DNA of 30,773 nucleotides. It comes from Baffinella frigidus (Eukaryota > Cryptophyceae > Cryptomonadales > Baffinellaceae). Below the pieces are notes generated by a model. That model made no database searches, had not been told where the DNA came from, and was given only the letters and a program-made list of their open reading frames with translations. The translations under genes were made by a program, and so were the position numbers. Position 1 is the stretch's first letter. Every line of letters starts with the position of its first letter. The DNA lies in the NCBI GenBank assembly GCA_026770585.1, contig MU647769.1, positions 30,300-61,072 on the forward strand, given 5' to 3'. Of the stretch, positions 10,101 through 23,700 are shown one piece after another.

Positions 10101-13100
10101 CTCTGCGCGGTAGTTCTCCTCCTGTGGTGAGGTGCTTGTTGCGATGAGTGGTCGAGGTTCACCTAGGTTGGCGAGAAAGTGTGCAAAAAGTGTATCATGT
10201 GGTGTATTGTGATAGAGTGTGTACGCCGGACCACCTTTTGATGTTCACATCTTTGTCTGTTTTGACGAATTCAATTCGAGTGAATAGTGTGAGGTGAGGC
10301 TCAAATAATCGAGAATTCTCGAGGACTTTTTGTTCGCGGGGCAAGCTTCCGCGCTTCTGGTTTAGGCGCAAGACACAGTTTTGTTGAGAACCATTTTCGT
10401 CTAAGTTTCTTTCGCCGTTACCAGTTCAACAACGTCATCTCCCTCTCGGGCACTAGGGAGGCACCAGCTCTGCGAGGCGCAGCCTCATCTGCTTCTTGTA
10501 CTTGAGCGTCATGGTGCTGAGGAGCCCAACGTTGGTCACGCGCATGTAGCGTTGCACGCCGATGATAGGCTCGCGGCAGTCCGGGCAGCCTTTGACTCCG
10601 CTGGTTCCAGCTTGCTGCTCGAGGGGGGCGAAAATATTCAGGCTGGTTTCCCAAACTTAGACTCAAGCTTGAGCACTGAAAGCGTTGCAGCGTAAAATAC
10701 ATGCCGCAATCGGGGCAGAGGGGCCGTCAACATCGAGATTACTCCTCCTTGGTGGGGTGTAGGTATTCGGGTTTTCCAGAGAAAGGGTCAGGAACAGATG
10801 AGAGTGAGAAATATCAAGTGGGGTTTATTTCTCAGGCACACATTCGTGAGACAAAAATTTAGGCGCGAGTCACTTTCTTGGAGACATTTGTGGTTCTGGT
10901 GATCTTCAAAGTCCCACATATTTAGGATTATACCACAAGCGGCTCCAAAAAAATGGATGACAACTAGCAGACTTTTGCAATTACGTGATGGAGCGCGCGT
11001 GGCGTGTGGAACGCCTCGTCTGTCTCGTGGTAGAATTCGCCCATCTCGCACTGGCCATCGAGACTCTCGACCTGTTCCAGAGGGTTGAACAATGTTGGAT
11101 CGAGACACTCACAGATTGTGGATCCAGGCACTCACAGCGGTGCTGAGTAGTGATGGGTTCGGGTCGAATGGTTGTCAATAAAGACACTGCTCTCTCTCTC
11201 TCTGACCCACACTGGCAGGTTATGAGGCGCGGAGAGTGAACTGAAACCGAGAATAACACGAAGGAACGCCGATTCTGCCAGAGCAACTAGCGAGGGGGAA
11301 CCCCCCCCTCCGGGTAGATTCGCTGACGGACGGTACAGCGGAAACGTAAAATAATTTGCCCGAGAGTCAGTCAAACACTCTCTCTGTGCAAGAGAAATTC
11401 CATTCGGTTTCGGTTGTTGCTCTTTGCACCATTGAGACAGTCCAGTGGAGCAGCGCTGTTGATGAAGGGTGCGGGACCACTCAATCGGATTATTGAATCT
11501 CCAAGAGCTCTCCAGTTACCGTGTAGACGTGCTTGCACCCTGGGAGCATGATCAGCGGCCCGTCCGCGTCAACGTCGTGGTCTCCAAGCGTCGACAAGTT
11601 GATCAGGTCAACGCGATGGTTCTGCGCAGAAACAATGCGTTACAGTTCCGGAATCCGTCCTCTCACGAACATGACATTGTCCTCTTTGTGGCCCGACTTC
11701 CCACAGCACTGCCACCAATCAAATCAAATCAAAGTGATGGCAGTCCGGGTCTCAGTCCGACAGAGGCACACTGCACCCACCCCCCACCCGCGAGAGACCT
11801 TGTTCTTCTCGGTTGCGCACGCTGGGCAGGCGATCTCCGGCGGAGGGCACGTTTCGCCGCAGAGCGAAGGGCACTGGTGCCCGCAGGAAAGCTTCTTGGA
11901 GCAGCGCAGATTGCAGAGGGCGCGATCGCACGGGGCGCCTGCCACAGAGCAACAATGTGCTTAGATGCGTTGGGGATTTTAGGTTTACCTTGATTGTTGA
12001 AGCTCCAATTTTGATCCAAATGCACACGCGGGTAGGGTGCCTGCCGCGGATGAACCATGGGCTTAGGTGTGTTCTCTCTCTGATCGTTGATGCTCCAAGT
12101 GCTCCAGTTTCACACACGGTTGAAATGGGAGGTGCAGAGTTGAGGATGCAGGGAGGAAGTGGACGTGCAGGTCCCGGGATGCGGGCATCCCTTTTTGGAG
12201 TCCCCCGTACGACTGTTGACTGATTTCAGGATTAGTACGACGGTTGACTGATTTCAGGACTGATTTCAGGATCAAACCTCCTCGGAGTAGACGGGTCTCG
12301 CAGTTCCAAAGGCGTTGAACTCTCTTCCCTAGCAGGCAGCACTGGATTTGGGTTCAAGGTTTGGGGGTTGGGGTTGCGTGCTCAATGTTTAGGGTTGAGG
12401 GTAAAGGGGGGGGGGGGTACCGCACGGCATGGAGCACTCCCCGTGCGGGCATTTGCACACGCAGGCCTCAATGCACGGCGCACACACCTGTCCCCACGGG
12501 TCCATCACACATTCATCGCGGTTCTTCAACCCTGCCATCCACCAGTCTGGTGCACTGACGCGGTGCTTCAACCCTTAGTTTTGTTTGCAGGAGAAAAACC
12601 ACGCACTTGGCGGGGGGTCCGACCTCGTCACACTTGCCCGGACACTTTGAATGGGCGCACTTGGACACACATGCCTTCTGGCACCCGCCACAGGGTGCGC
12701 CCGCGCCGGAGTGGCAACTCTCCACGCACAAGTGCCCGCAGAGAAAGACCTTCCCGCACCGCTTCTCGCATTCGAGGTGTCTGAAGCCGTCGTCGAGGGT
12801 CTCGGTCTCTTGAAAGGTGCATCTGCGCAAGGTGAGGCGCTCAGAGGGTTATGCATCGTGGGTCTGAGTTGTGCGGTGCGAAACGGGAGCTCTGGAATGG
12901 CAATGGTAACGCGTGCAGGTACGGTGAAGGTTATGAGTACACGTACGAGGCCTATTTCGTTGCTCCAACATCTTCCCTCTGGCGTCTAGAGTAGGAGACA
13001 CGGAGGGAACATCACCCTGGATCGGTGAAGAGAAAGAAAGCGATACATGGGTACCTCGCAATCCAAAACATTCCGGTAACGATCGATGAGCATAGGCGTG

Positions 13101-14696
13101 CCTCCAATGTAAGAACACGTCCCCCCCTAAGCACCACCCTAGGGTCCTAGGTATCTATAGGCCTACAGTAGGTTGCGAGTTCTGAAAATCGAGGTGCCTC
13201 TGTACCTGCCGCAGCTTCCTCGGCACTCGTGCCCGCACGAGAGGCTCATCCCACAGGCCTCTTGGCAGGCTCTCCGACACTTGGTGTCGTTCTGGCGCAG
13301 TTCTGTAGCCTCGTTGCACGCCACCTTCCATCGCCCCACCACCGTTAACTGAAGACTCGTGCCCAAAGCAATTACTTGCGCCCGGTTTGTACACGAACGG
13401 TAACTATCCGGGCCGAAAGTGCACCACATGATCCTGAAATTAGTCAACAGTCGCAGTCGTGTGGGGGACTCCCGCACCTTGAGGAGATGCCCGCATCCCG
13501 GGACCCGCACGTCCACTTGCTCCCTGCACTCGACGCTCGTGGGATCGCGCGCCCGGAAGCACGCAACGTTCTTCGCTTTGTGTCCGCACGGGAGGTCGAC
13601 CGACGTGATCTTCACAACGCACGTCCCGCACGGCTCCCAGCACAGCTTCGGGCACGCGTGCTCGCACCCATCCCGGAGCCTCGGGCAATCCTCGCGGCAT
13701 CGCGACGCACCGTGCGCCGGGTCGTCCGGGTGGCAGCGCCGCGGGCACGCGTGGCCGCACCCCAGCCGGAACGCGCAGTTTCTGTTGCACCCGCCGTCTG
13801 CAGCCACCTCCGCGAAGTCGCTCGGCTCCTTCACGAAGATGACGTCGTCGGGGTGGCTCTGGCACCGGAGGGGGAACGCGGGGCCAACGCGCCCAGCGGT
13901 GCTGAGCGTGTTGATGACTTCGGGCCACATCTTGGAATTGGAGCTCTTGGTCAAGGAGGGGATGTGGCCGATGAGGTACAGGCCTGCGATGGAGATTTGG
14001 GGTGAGGGGTTCTAAGGGGTGGGTGTTGGGATCCGGGCCAAGCGTTGAGGGGTCAGGAGTTTTGTCGTTTAGAGTGTGGTGAAGGTGGTGCCGTGTGTGA
14101 GTTAACGTGAGTACACAAAAAGAAGAGAAAGATATAGGGAGAGGGAGAGGGAGAGGGAGAGGGAGAGGGAGAGACAGCCAGCCAGCCAGACGTGCATACA
14201 AGGGTGAAGGTGGTTCCGTGTGTGAGTTGACGTTGGTACACACAAAGAAAAGAGAGAGAGAGAGAGGGAGAGAGAGAGAGAGAGGGAGAGGGAGAGAGAG
14301 AGGGAGATGAATAGGGAGAGACAGCCAGACATACATCCATACAGCCATACAGACAGACAGACAGACAGCGATAAAAGAGACCGAGGGAGATAGNNNNNNN
14401 NNNNNNNNNNNNNNNNNNNNNNNNNNNNNNNNNNNNNNNNNNNNNNNNNNNNNNNNNNNNNNNNNNNNNNNNNNNNNNNNNNNNNNNNNNNNNNNNNNNN
14501 NNNNNNNNNNNNNNNNNNNNNNNNNNNNNNNNNNNNNNNNNNNNNNNNNNNNNNNNNNNNNNNNNNNNNNNNNNNNNNNNNNNNNNNNNNNNNNNNNNNN
14601 NNNNNNNNNNNNNNNNNNNNNNNNNNNNNNNNNNNNNNNNNNNNNNNNNNNNNNNNNNNNNNNNNNNNACAGAGAGAGAGAGAGAGAGAGAGAAAC

Positions 14697-14727
<31 letters not shown>

Positions 14728-17700
14728 GTGTACCGTGCTGCGCGCGCGAAAGGAGGACATTAATGCGGTTCGTGGTCATGAGGAACCCGATCTTGCCTTC
14801 GTTATTGTTCCGCACGAGCGAGATGATGACCACCTTGCAGGACAAATCTGGAGTTCATCTCTCCAGATGCAGGGTGCTGAACGCAGTGAAGCGGATGCAG
14901 GAGGGTCACCTTCGGACCCAGCACCACATTAGGAGGAGCGTCCAGCAACGATCCTACCCCTCGCAACCCATCAGAGAGGGCAGATGCAACCCATCAGCGA
15001 GGGCAATAGTTAAGAAACCAGATCTGGTTGTTAGGTTCGGGGAGCGGAATAAAAACATTAAGGAGAACTGCGTGGCGGGGTGTGCACATCAACTGGAGCT
15101 GTGATAATCAGAAACAACACACCAACACAACACATCAAAACTGGCTCAGCTGGTTTGAAAACCGTGGGCTCTCTCCTCTCTCCTCTCTCCTCTCTCCTCT
15201 CTCCTCTCTGGTGGCGTCACGCACCTTGGATTCCTCCCCCTGGAAGTTATCGATCGTCGCCAACCGAATCCTCTTCGACATAGGCGCCCTCACCTCCTGC
15301 ATGGACGCACACCGCACACTCGTTATCCTTCAACCATTTCAGAGCAACATTCGGCCAGGGGATGAAAGCGAGCGCGGAGACAACAGCTATCTCACCTGCG
15401 GCCCATTCCCGGCACCCCCCCGTGCTGTGTCTCCACCCTGCGTCCACGCAGTAGACCCCCCCGCGCCCACTCCATCTGGTGAAGAAGTGTCCTCGGGTTG
15501 ACCCTCGATTCGTTCCTCCAGGTTCAGCCCCTCGATTCCCTCCTCCAGGTCGCAAAGCTCTTCCGCATCACGGTCGTCGAGCACCACCTGGCGCGGTTGG
15601 AGAAAGATTACCCCCGTGTCCTCGGATTACCCCCGTGATTACCCCCGTGTCCTCGACACTGCGCGTTCTGGCTGGGCCACGCGTGTTGGGCAGGGGGGGG
15701 GAAGTTTACATTGTTCATAACTTTGCGGAGAAGGAGTGATAATTGTGCACCACTTCTGGGGACTAGAAGGCATGTCGTGGTGTCTGGATAAAGTTGCGCC
15801 AGACGATCCAAAGTGCGCGCCAAGTTGTTCAAAGTTGCATCGAAAGATGCGTCAACAAGCGTCCAAAAGAGTCGAGGTTTCGTCCAAGCTTCGTTCGCCG
15901 CCATCAATTCAAAAAACTCGTATCTATCCCAGCGTCTACCGTTAACATACGTGCAGCGGCGAGCTTGCGGAGCAGGGTGAGCTGGCCATTGTACGGCGTG
16001 AGGATGGTGATCTCACTGGCGGCATACCTGCACGTGCGCCCACACCCATAGGGTCACGACAGAGGTGTTACAGAGAGCCGATACAAGCAGCGCAGCCATC
16101 ATCAACGGCACCGGTTTGTTCGGGACAGTATGCTCACTCTCACCCGTCAAGTTTCGACAGCTGCAACAACTCCAACAGCTCACAAAGCTGCCAAACCGTT
16201 CCTGGGGCGTACCCTTGGTGAATCAGGTGAGCGGCGAGAGCGAGGGACATGTCCGCTTCGAACGCGTTGGATTTGGACTTGGAATCCCCGCCATCATCTC
16301 CGCCTGCCTCCTTGTGGTCGTGGTCCATGAAGAACAGGTTGTGCGCCATCTGTTGACCACGGAGAACACACCGCAGAGTTTTTGTCAAAATCGCGATTCT
16401 GACCAACGGAACTACGCAACGAGACAGCTCATGGCAACCAAACAGAACTTAGTTAAAGATTGAAGTTTGGAAATCGGCTCGAATCGTCAACCCGAAGCTC
16501 TCAAAGAGTCCCACGACTGTTGACTTAAGGTCAAGCTGCGAGTCCAACGATGGTGGACTAAATCGAGCAGTTCCTGGCACATAATCTCTCTGGTTTCTTG
16601 ATCGTCCTGGTACAAAACCAGTCCTTTTAGGTCAACAGTCGTGGGACTCTCTAAGAGCTTCGGTTTCAGAGCTAAGAAACGCTTAACCAGACGGACTTTA
16701 CCTGGAACACCTCTGATCAGTCAGCAGTTGTACGGGGGACTCTTGCTTGTCGCGCGCAAGTCAGGGTATTATTTACCAGGTAGGTTGTACCACAATCTCT
16801 TAATAGCCGGCTGTTATAGAGCAGTTTTTGCTTTTGTTGGCCACACAAACAATCAAACAATGACACTAGCTTCTCGAATTCGTACCAGCATACTCAGCTT
16901 TTGCGATGCTTTCATTCTTTTCCGTGGCCAACAGATGCAAAAACCGCTCCACCTCTTTGATTCGAGTTTCTGCTGAAAATAACTTCAAAACTATCAAAAC
17001 GTACCCCTTTCACGTCAGGATACGCCGTCGAGGGATGGTCGAGGAGCGTCGGGTAGATGGGGCGGATCAGCTCTGCGATCTCGGAGCGCATGCGCCGTTG
17101 CATTTCCAAAGTCACCTGCCGCAAAAGTTGAGTATGCTGGTACGAATTCGACAACCGTTTGGCATTGTTCGATTGTTTGATTGTTTGTGTGGCCAACAGA
17201 CGCAAAAACTGCTATATATCAGCCGGCTATTTAGAGATTGTGGTACAACCTGAACCCCCGCACGGTCCAGGTCTCTTTAGTTTTTCGCGTGGATGACTTG
17301 GACACGGGGGCGCTGAGGAAGAGACTGTGGCGACGTGCGAATCGGGCGCGTCCTCGTTTCAGATTTTTCTCTCGAGGCTGAAAGGGATGAATTTTTGCGT
17401 TCGATGTGCGGTTCAGTCCATGGATGGGCAAGGGAGACCAATCAGAAAATCATAAGATTGCTTATTCACTTGCATTTGGTATCAAATACGGTAGGTTCTG
17501 ATAGGGCTCCGCCGAAGAGACGCGGTTACAAACCGAGGGTAAGAGGCGGGGAGAAGGAGCGACCTCAGGGTTTATTCAATGGGAGGTTGATCCAATGTGA
17601 GGCATCCAATGTAAAGTTCCGACCAGGAATGGGCGACCTTTGGAAAGTTGTGGGGCGGCGCGCGGCGCACAAGGCGCTCGAAAAGTGAGATGTCGAGGTC

Positions 17701-20700
17701 GAAGCCCTTGCGGGATTCGACCGCGAGGGTGTACATTTGCGGCTTCGGTCGCAGCTGCTCGTGGTCCCCTGCCGAGGCAACACCTTCGTGTCACGATTCG
17801 AACACCAAGGCAACACCTTTGTGTCGCGATTGCCAAGGCAACACCTTCGTGTCATGGTTCGAACACCTGCGTCTCCCTGACAGACACGCAAACCAGTTTT
17901 GTCAGAAAAGACAACTGTTTGTCTTTTCTCTGTCGAGAGACGGATCTAAGGGATCTTGCAGCGTCGACGAAATTAGAAGCGATACAATGCATTCATGCAT
18001 ATTGGACCTGGTGCTAAACTGCTCCGAGGCCGCCAACCCAACCTGACTCCGACCTGGGTTTCTTTCGCCGTCACCAGTGCAACATCGTGGTGTTGGAGGT
18101 GGAGTTAGAATCCATCCGGAAAATGCTCGAATGAGCGGCCGACACGGGGTACAGTCATGGCACAAGGCGTAGCATGTGCGACACTGACGCTGACTGTTTG
18201 GCAATAAATTATCAATCTCTGGTGTTGGAGGCCACCGATGAGGATGAGGTGCGCGGTGCTCTCCATAAGGATCGCGAGGATGTGTGCCTCCAGCACCTCC
18301 GCCGCCTCCTCCACCACGATCACTTTGGGGGCCAGCGCCTTGATGACACTGCGTGGGAGTTTCAATGACCGTGGGGCGATTCAGGGTGCAGCTGCCACCC
18401 TTGGTGACGGGGTCCCGGGTTAGACTCATCAACTAGATCCACCCTCAGGGCGCTGCAGTCACACTGGGTGGTGAAATCTGGGCAAACTTGCAGATGGACC
18501 GTTCGGACGTTTTCCAGAACACAACACTGCGCGAAAGCTGCATGCCAATCCCATTCTTACGGTAAAACCTCGTAAACCAACCCATAAATTGCCACACACA
18601 AAGAGAAGTCACTAACAACCCGAGTCTCATGGGTACCTCTGGAGGCTTGCAGCGCCCGTGGTGGTGATGCCAATGACGGAGGCGCCCCCCAAGATCCGGA
18701 CGTCTGTCGCATACCTGGCACACTGCAGATCCTTGATAGGACCTTGGGGAGAGGGTGGTTGACGTTTCAGACTTTCGCAGTCGTTTAGTGGCAGAGGGTG
18801 ATTTCCCCGGCGCGGTGGATTCCATGAATAGAGACTAGAGCATAATACTTGCAGCTGAGGCTACAGCATCATTCTTTCCGGTCTGGGCGAACCTTCGATC
18901 CTGTCCTGCACGTCCGTGAATTCCTCAGCGAGGGCCTCCTTGGAGACGTTGAAGATGAAGTCTTTCACGCGCCGGCGCTCGATCCGCGACAAGGCGAACG
19001 CCTCCATGTCCAGCACTGTCTCCAACTGGCAAACCGTTCAATTGTCAGATTGCCGGGGGAGTCGATTGGCGCTGATTTTGTTGCCTTGCACTGGTTTCGT
19101 TTCGCGCACACCATTTCACGGAAGTCTTCTCTCTCGTTGCCAAATCGTGTGTTTGATCTTTCGGAGAGTGGAGTGCGTCAGAGAACGGGAATGACTCCCA
19201 AACATTGCAGCCCAGCTCGCAGGCACGGGAGGAAACACGGTTGCACTCTGGACCCGAAATGGCTCTCGAGAGTCACCAAGTGAGCAGCACTTCCGAACGC
19301 AAAAACACGCCTCGGGAGAAGCTTATTTACCGGGCGGTCCGTTTCGTGCAAGGGAGCCAGAAGTCCGGCCTTGACCTCGCTTCGTACCATCACCAGCGAC
19401 CCATCCTGTCGGACACGCGTGATCAGGGTTGCCTCAGCATGCGCCGTCCAGAAGACAATGATTGGGCGCCCAGCAGCTGAAAGAATGAGTGTGTGCCTAA
19501 ACGTTGATTCAAACCTACCTGGGTCTCGAGACGTAGTACGGTGAGCGTCCCCTTGGATGCCGCGCCGTCTCTGAGGACTGCACAGTGCTGCGCACGACCC
19601 CAACCAGAGTCAGATCGAACAATTCCGGAACACGGTTGAGTTGAGGTGCGAGATTGTCTCACGCCATCGATCTGATCAGACATAGTGCTGGCTAGTCGCA
19701 GAGATAACACGCACCCCGGGATCAGAGAGGGTCTCCCAGGCAGCTTATGGACCGCTTCAAACAATCTTAAGCGTCGTTTCAGACCGGACAACATGAGATA
19801 ACCAGCTCACATCGCGGGTGGGCAGTAGAGAGCGTCGATGCGCACCTGACCAGCAGCGCGAACATCCTCGTCTGAGAACGCGATGTCTTGCAGCGCGACC
19901 CTGGCGTGAATGCCGAGCTTCGGCGAGTAAGACGCTTTCACCTGTCGTCCGCACGCGCGGATTTCAGCGTCGTGGGCAACATATCCACCGCCTCACAACA
20001 TCAACCAACGGGCGGCTGGGGCGTACTCACTCACCGTGGGAGTTTTGATGGTCCTCGTAAGCGTCACGCCATCGCACGGAGGTTTGCTTCTCAGTGCCTG
20101 TGCGGAACCAGAGTCAGGATGGCATATTGCTCGAGACTGGTGTTTTAAGATAAAAAATTCGAAGGTTTGAGTGGAAAAGTGATGGCTGCAGCAATTAATT
20201 GGTACAGCAATCAAATGGTGCAGCAATTTATGGTGTGGTTGAGCACCAGCAGGAATGGTGCAGCAATTTGATAGGAGATGGAGTTAGAATCCATCCGGGA
20301 AATGCTCGTATGAGCGGCCGACACGGGTTACATTAGTGGCACAATGCGTAGCATGTGCGGCGCTGACGCTGGTTGTTTGGCAATAAATCATCAATTTCTC
20401 TCTGCAGAAATTTATGGTTTGGTTGAGCACCAGCAGCACGTCTTCGAAGCCGAGCATCTCCAGATCATCGAGGGTGAAGGGAACTGGCGTGTCTGCCACC
20501 ATAGGAACAGTAAGACAGCGGGAATATGAGAGAGAGAGAGAGAGAGAGAGGGGGGGAGAGAGAGAAAGAGAGAGAGACGTATCGAGACGGGGAGAAGTGG
20601 AGAGAGGGGGGGCGAAGGAAAGACGGTGAGTGAAGATAATCAGTGCGGAGGGGGGGGTCGGATCTGGAGGACAGAGCAGTGACAGCCGTTGCCCATCCTG

Positions 20701-23700
20701 ATTGTATTTCAGCAGTCACAAGATGCAGGGAGGTCTCGGTGGTTTCCAGGATTTGATTGAAGTTTGAGGAAAGCAAGTTGGCCACCGTGGAATGCAGGGG
20801 GGGGGGGGTGCGAGACATTGGTGCGAATTGTTTGAGGAACAACAGCGATTCTCGATCTTCGTTACCACTCAAAAAAATCTTTCCAAGCAGGCATCGTTGC
20901 TAAGTCGTATCGGTGGAGACCTTGCGCTGCGGTTGCCCGGAATGCTGCAGCGAAGTCGTCGCCTGTCGCGCCGCCACGCTCGACCTGCGGCTCAACCGTT
21001 TCCCATCGCTTTGCTCAGTGGAAATAGCTTGTCCCAGGAAGCAGACGTTCAACAGATGTATATAATATATTTTACTACATCCTGTATACATTTCAGGGTG
21101 TGTACCGGAGCGGGTTTAGGTGTGTACGGAGGGTTGAGGGTTTAGGGTTTAGAGTTTAGGATTTAGGGTTTAGGGTTTAGGGTTGAGGGTTGAGGGTTGA
21201 GGGTTTAGGGTTTAGGTTTTAGGTTGAGGGTTTCGGATTTAGGGTTCATGGTTGAGGGTTTAGGGTGTTGGGTTTAGGGTTTGGGGTCTAGGGTTTAGGG
21301 TTTAGGGTTTAGGGTTTAGGGTTTAGGGTTTAGGGGTTAGTGTTGAGTGTTTAGTGTTTAGGGTTTAGGGTTTAGGGTTTACGGTTTAGGGTTGAGGGTT
21401 TAGGGTTTAGGGTTTAGGGTTTAGGGTTTAGGGTTTAGGGTTTAGGGTTTAGGGTTGATCTGTTCACCCTGATCATGGAAATTCCAACCGTATTTGGGCT
21501 GATAAACGGAACGAAAACTTCTGGGTGCCCAAAAGACGCAGTGAGCTGTGCCAATGCAATATTGCAGAAGTTGACGATACGGTATCGTCAATACCGGTAC
21601 CCAAACGTCAACGTGTGCGTGGTTCAATTATGGATGGCAATCACAACGGGAAAACTCGCCACCTGGAAGACAGCGGCGAGCTGCTGCGCCAGAGAGAAGA
21701 GGCGCGTCCGGCGCACCTCGAAATCGACCTCCACGTCCTCCTCTTCCGAGTCGTTGTAGTCAACCGACGAAAGGACTCTGTTTTGCATCCTGCATCCATC
21801 CGCAGCAGTGCTCACACATACACAACTCCGAACCAGGAATCGGTTCTCATTCAAGCAAGAAGCTGGGGAACTGCTTTGATTTTCAAATAGATAGAGTGTC
21901 CCCGCTGTTGTTGGCCTAAGTGAGGCTTGAAGGGCACACCTCGTCTGCATTCTCCCTCCTTTCTGTGTTTTCCTTGCTCTGGAGTCCTCTTCTGCCTGCC
22001 ACCACCCTCAAAAGCTCAAAACCGAAAAAATCGATGGCACGATCCCTGGTGTGGAGTTTCGGCTACCGGCAGCCAGATCTTTGCTGACTCGTTTCCGCCC
22101 TAGCCTTCAACCCACTGACACGAAAAAAAGCAATTCTGGGACGAGTGGGGTGCGCCTTCGGAGCTCCGGTCTGGTGTGAACGGCAAAGGGGATAGGAGCA
22201 CGAGTCGTGATCCGGACCATGCGTCCAGTTTTTGTACGCGAACCCGCTCGACACGTGCTTGAACAGGGACTCCCAGAACACCTGCGGTGTTCTCTGCAAT
22301 TAGGATTGGAGGGCACACGAAAAGAGAACATCCCGCCAGAAATCATTGCACTCCAGCAACTAACTGAATCCAAAACAAACTTCCACTTTTCGAGCAAGAG
22401 TGCCCACGGGCGGAGGGCTGAGACCCCGCTGGTCTGGGAGAATCTCTCCCGAATGTTTGTGAAGCTGACTTTCTTGCTGCAGAGCGCCTTGCTGAGACCC
22501 TCCACCTGCTCCAGGGTGGGAGCTCAGGGCTCAGCAATCATCAAGTAGGAGTGATACAAAGCTTTGGGATGCGTCAGCTGGCCTTTGCACATTTCACAGG
22601 TGGGAGCCCCAAATACGGGTCTGCGATGCCACACAATTGCATTTGCTTCTGCGCGTTGGGTTCTAGGATCCCGGATTTCTTGTATCGGGGGCTGTGTACA
22701 CCACCAACCTTTTTCTCGTATTGCTCCACGCGTTGACGATGCCCGCAGTTGAGCGATCTCTCGGAGGGAGTCTCGGAATTTCTGCGCCACATCGTTCCGT
22801 TTCTCAGCTCTCCCGGTACGGCATTTAGAAGAGCGCGCCTAGTCTCCGAACAGGCGGGAAGCTACAGGGCAGGAAACCGAACCCTCGGCCATCCACGCAA
22901 GAGTGCCTCGACTGCTTGGCAGAACTTGCACTTCGGGGGTACACGACAGGATTCATTGCCGGGGTCCAACTTAGGTTCCAGTGTTGACGTCTGGTGTGGA
23001 GACCTGGTGATGTTCCAGAGGTTGACGGCAGCAAGCTTCTCGCTCTTCGACCTGGAGATAGGGGACCCCTCCACCATCAGCGGCGAGCAGAAGATGCAGC
23101 GGCCACGTGAATTCGGTTTCGGTGTTCCGTTCTTGGGTACGGGCCCGGTTCAGGTCTTGGGTGTGGGGAGTTTTTTTCTTCGCCAGAGCAACAGAATATT
23201 CTCTCTCGGGTATCGGGTGGGGTGGAACCCTCCGCCCACTCGAACAACATTCTTGATCCCTGTCAGGGCTCGTGTTTCAGATTTCGAGGAACCAGGCAGC
23301 TGGGGTTCTTGCCGCAGAGTGAAAGATGTGCATATGCAAGAAGATCCTGTAAATATGAAAACTTGATCTGGCTCAGTAAAGTTTCAAACAACGAGTTGTT
23401 GTTGGAAAAGGAAAAAGATTCTTGCCAAGGCAAGAATCTTCAAAATTAATCGTGCTGAAGTAAAACGCACCCCCGCTGCACAAGTGCGCACAGTTCTCTG
23501 TCCACCACGGACCAGATCCGATCAACTCGAGCCGTTTCAACACCGAGCAGCTGGAGCAATTGGAGCTTCAGTGATGAGGGCGAACCCCGAGGAGGCTTCG
23601 ACTCACGCCTTCTCAAAAAGCACTCAACACGTAGGGAGGGTACCGCCGGTTTTGACTGACGCACTTTCCGCTCACGAGGCAGGTGGGGTATCACGCACTG

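Noticed and set aside
10672-10725. PLCPDCGMYFT frame on the minus strand, possible additional zinc-finger exon
   Set aside because: It has an in-frame stop directly upstream with no acceptor between, and exons 45 and 46 already join in phase without it.
12849-13118. Possible exon between exons 40 and 41 after a CCAG acceptor at about 13020
   Set aside because: In the phase required by exon 40 it meets a stop codon, and exons 40 and 41 join directly.
14053-14845. Long Ser/Leu-rich open frames on the minus strand through the gap
   Set aside because: They are translations of the GA microsatellite and of undetermined bases; only 14734-14833 is a real exon.
15608-15907. Open frame on the minus strand containing QLSLLLRKV, similar to the exon 35 segment QLTLLRKL
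   Set aside because: Exons 35 and 36 join in phase without it, and the rest of the frame has no helicase similarity. Probably coincidence.
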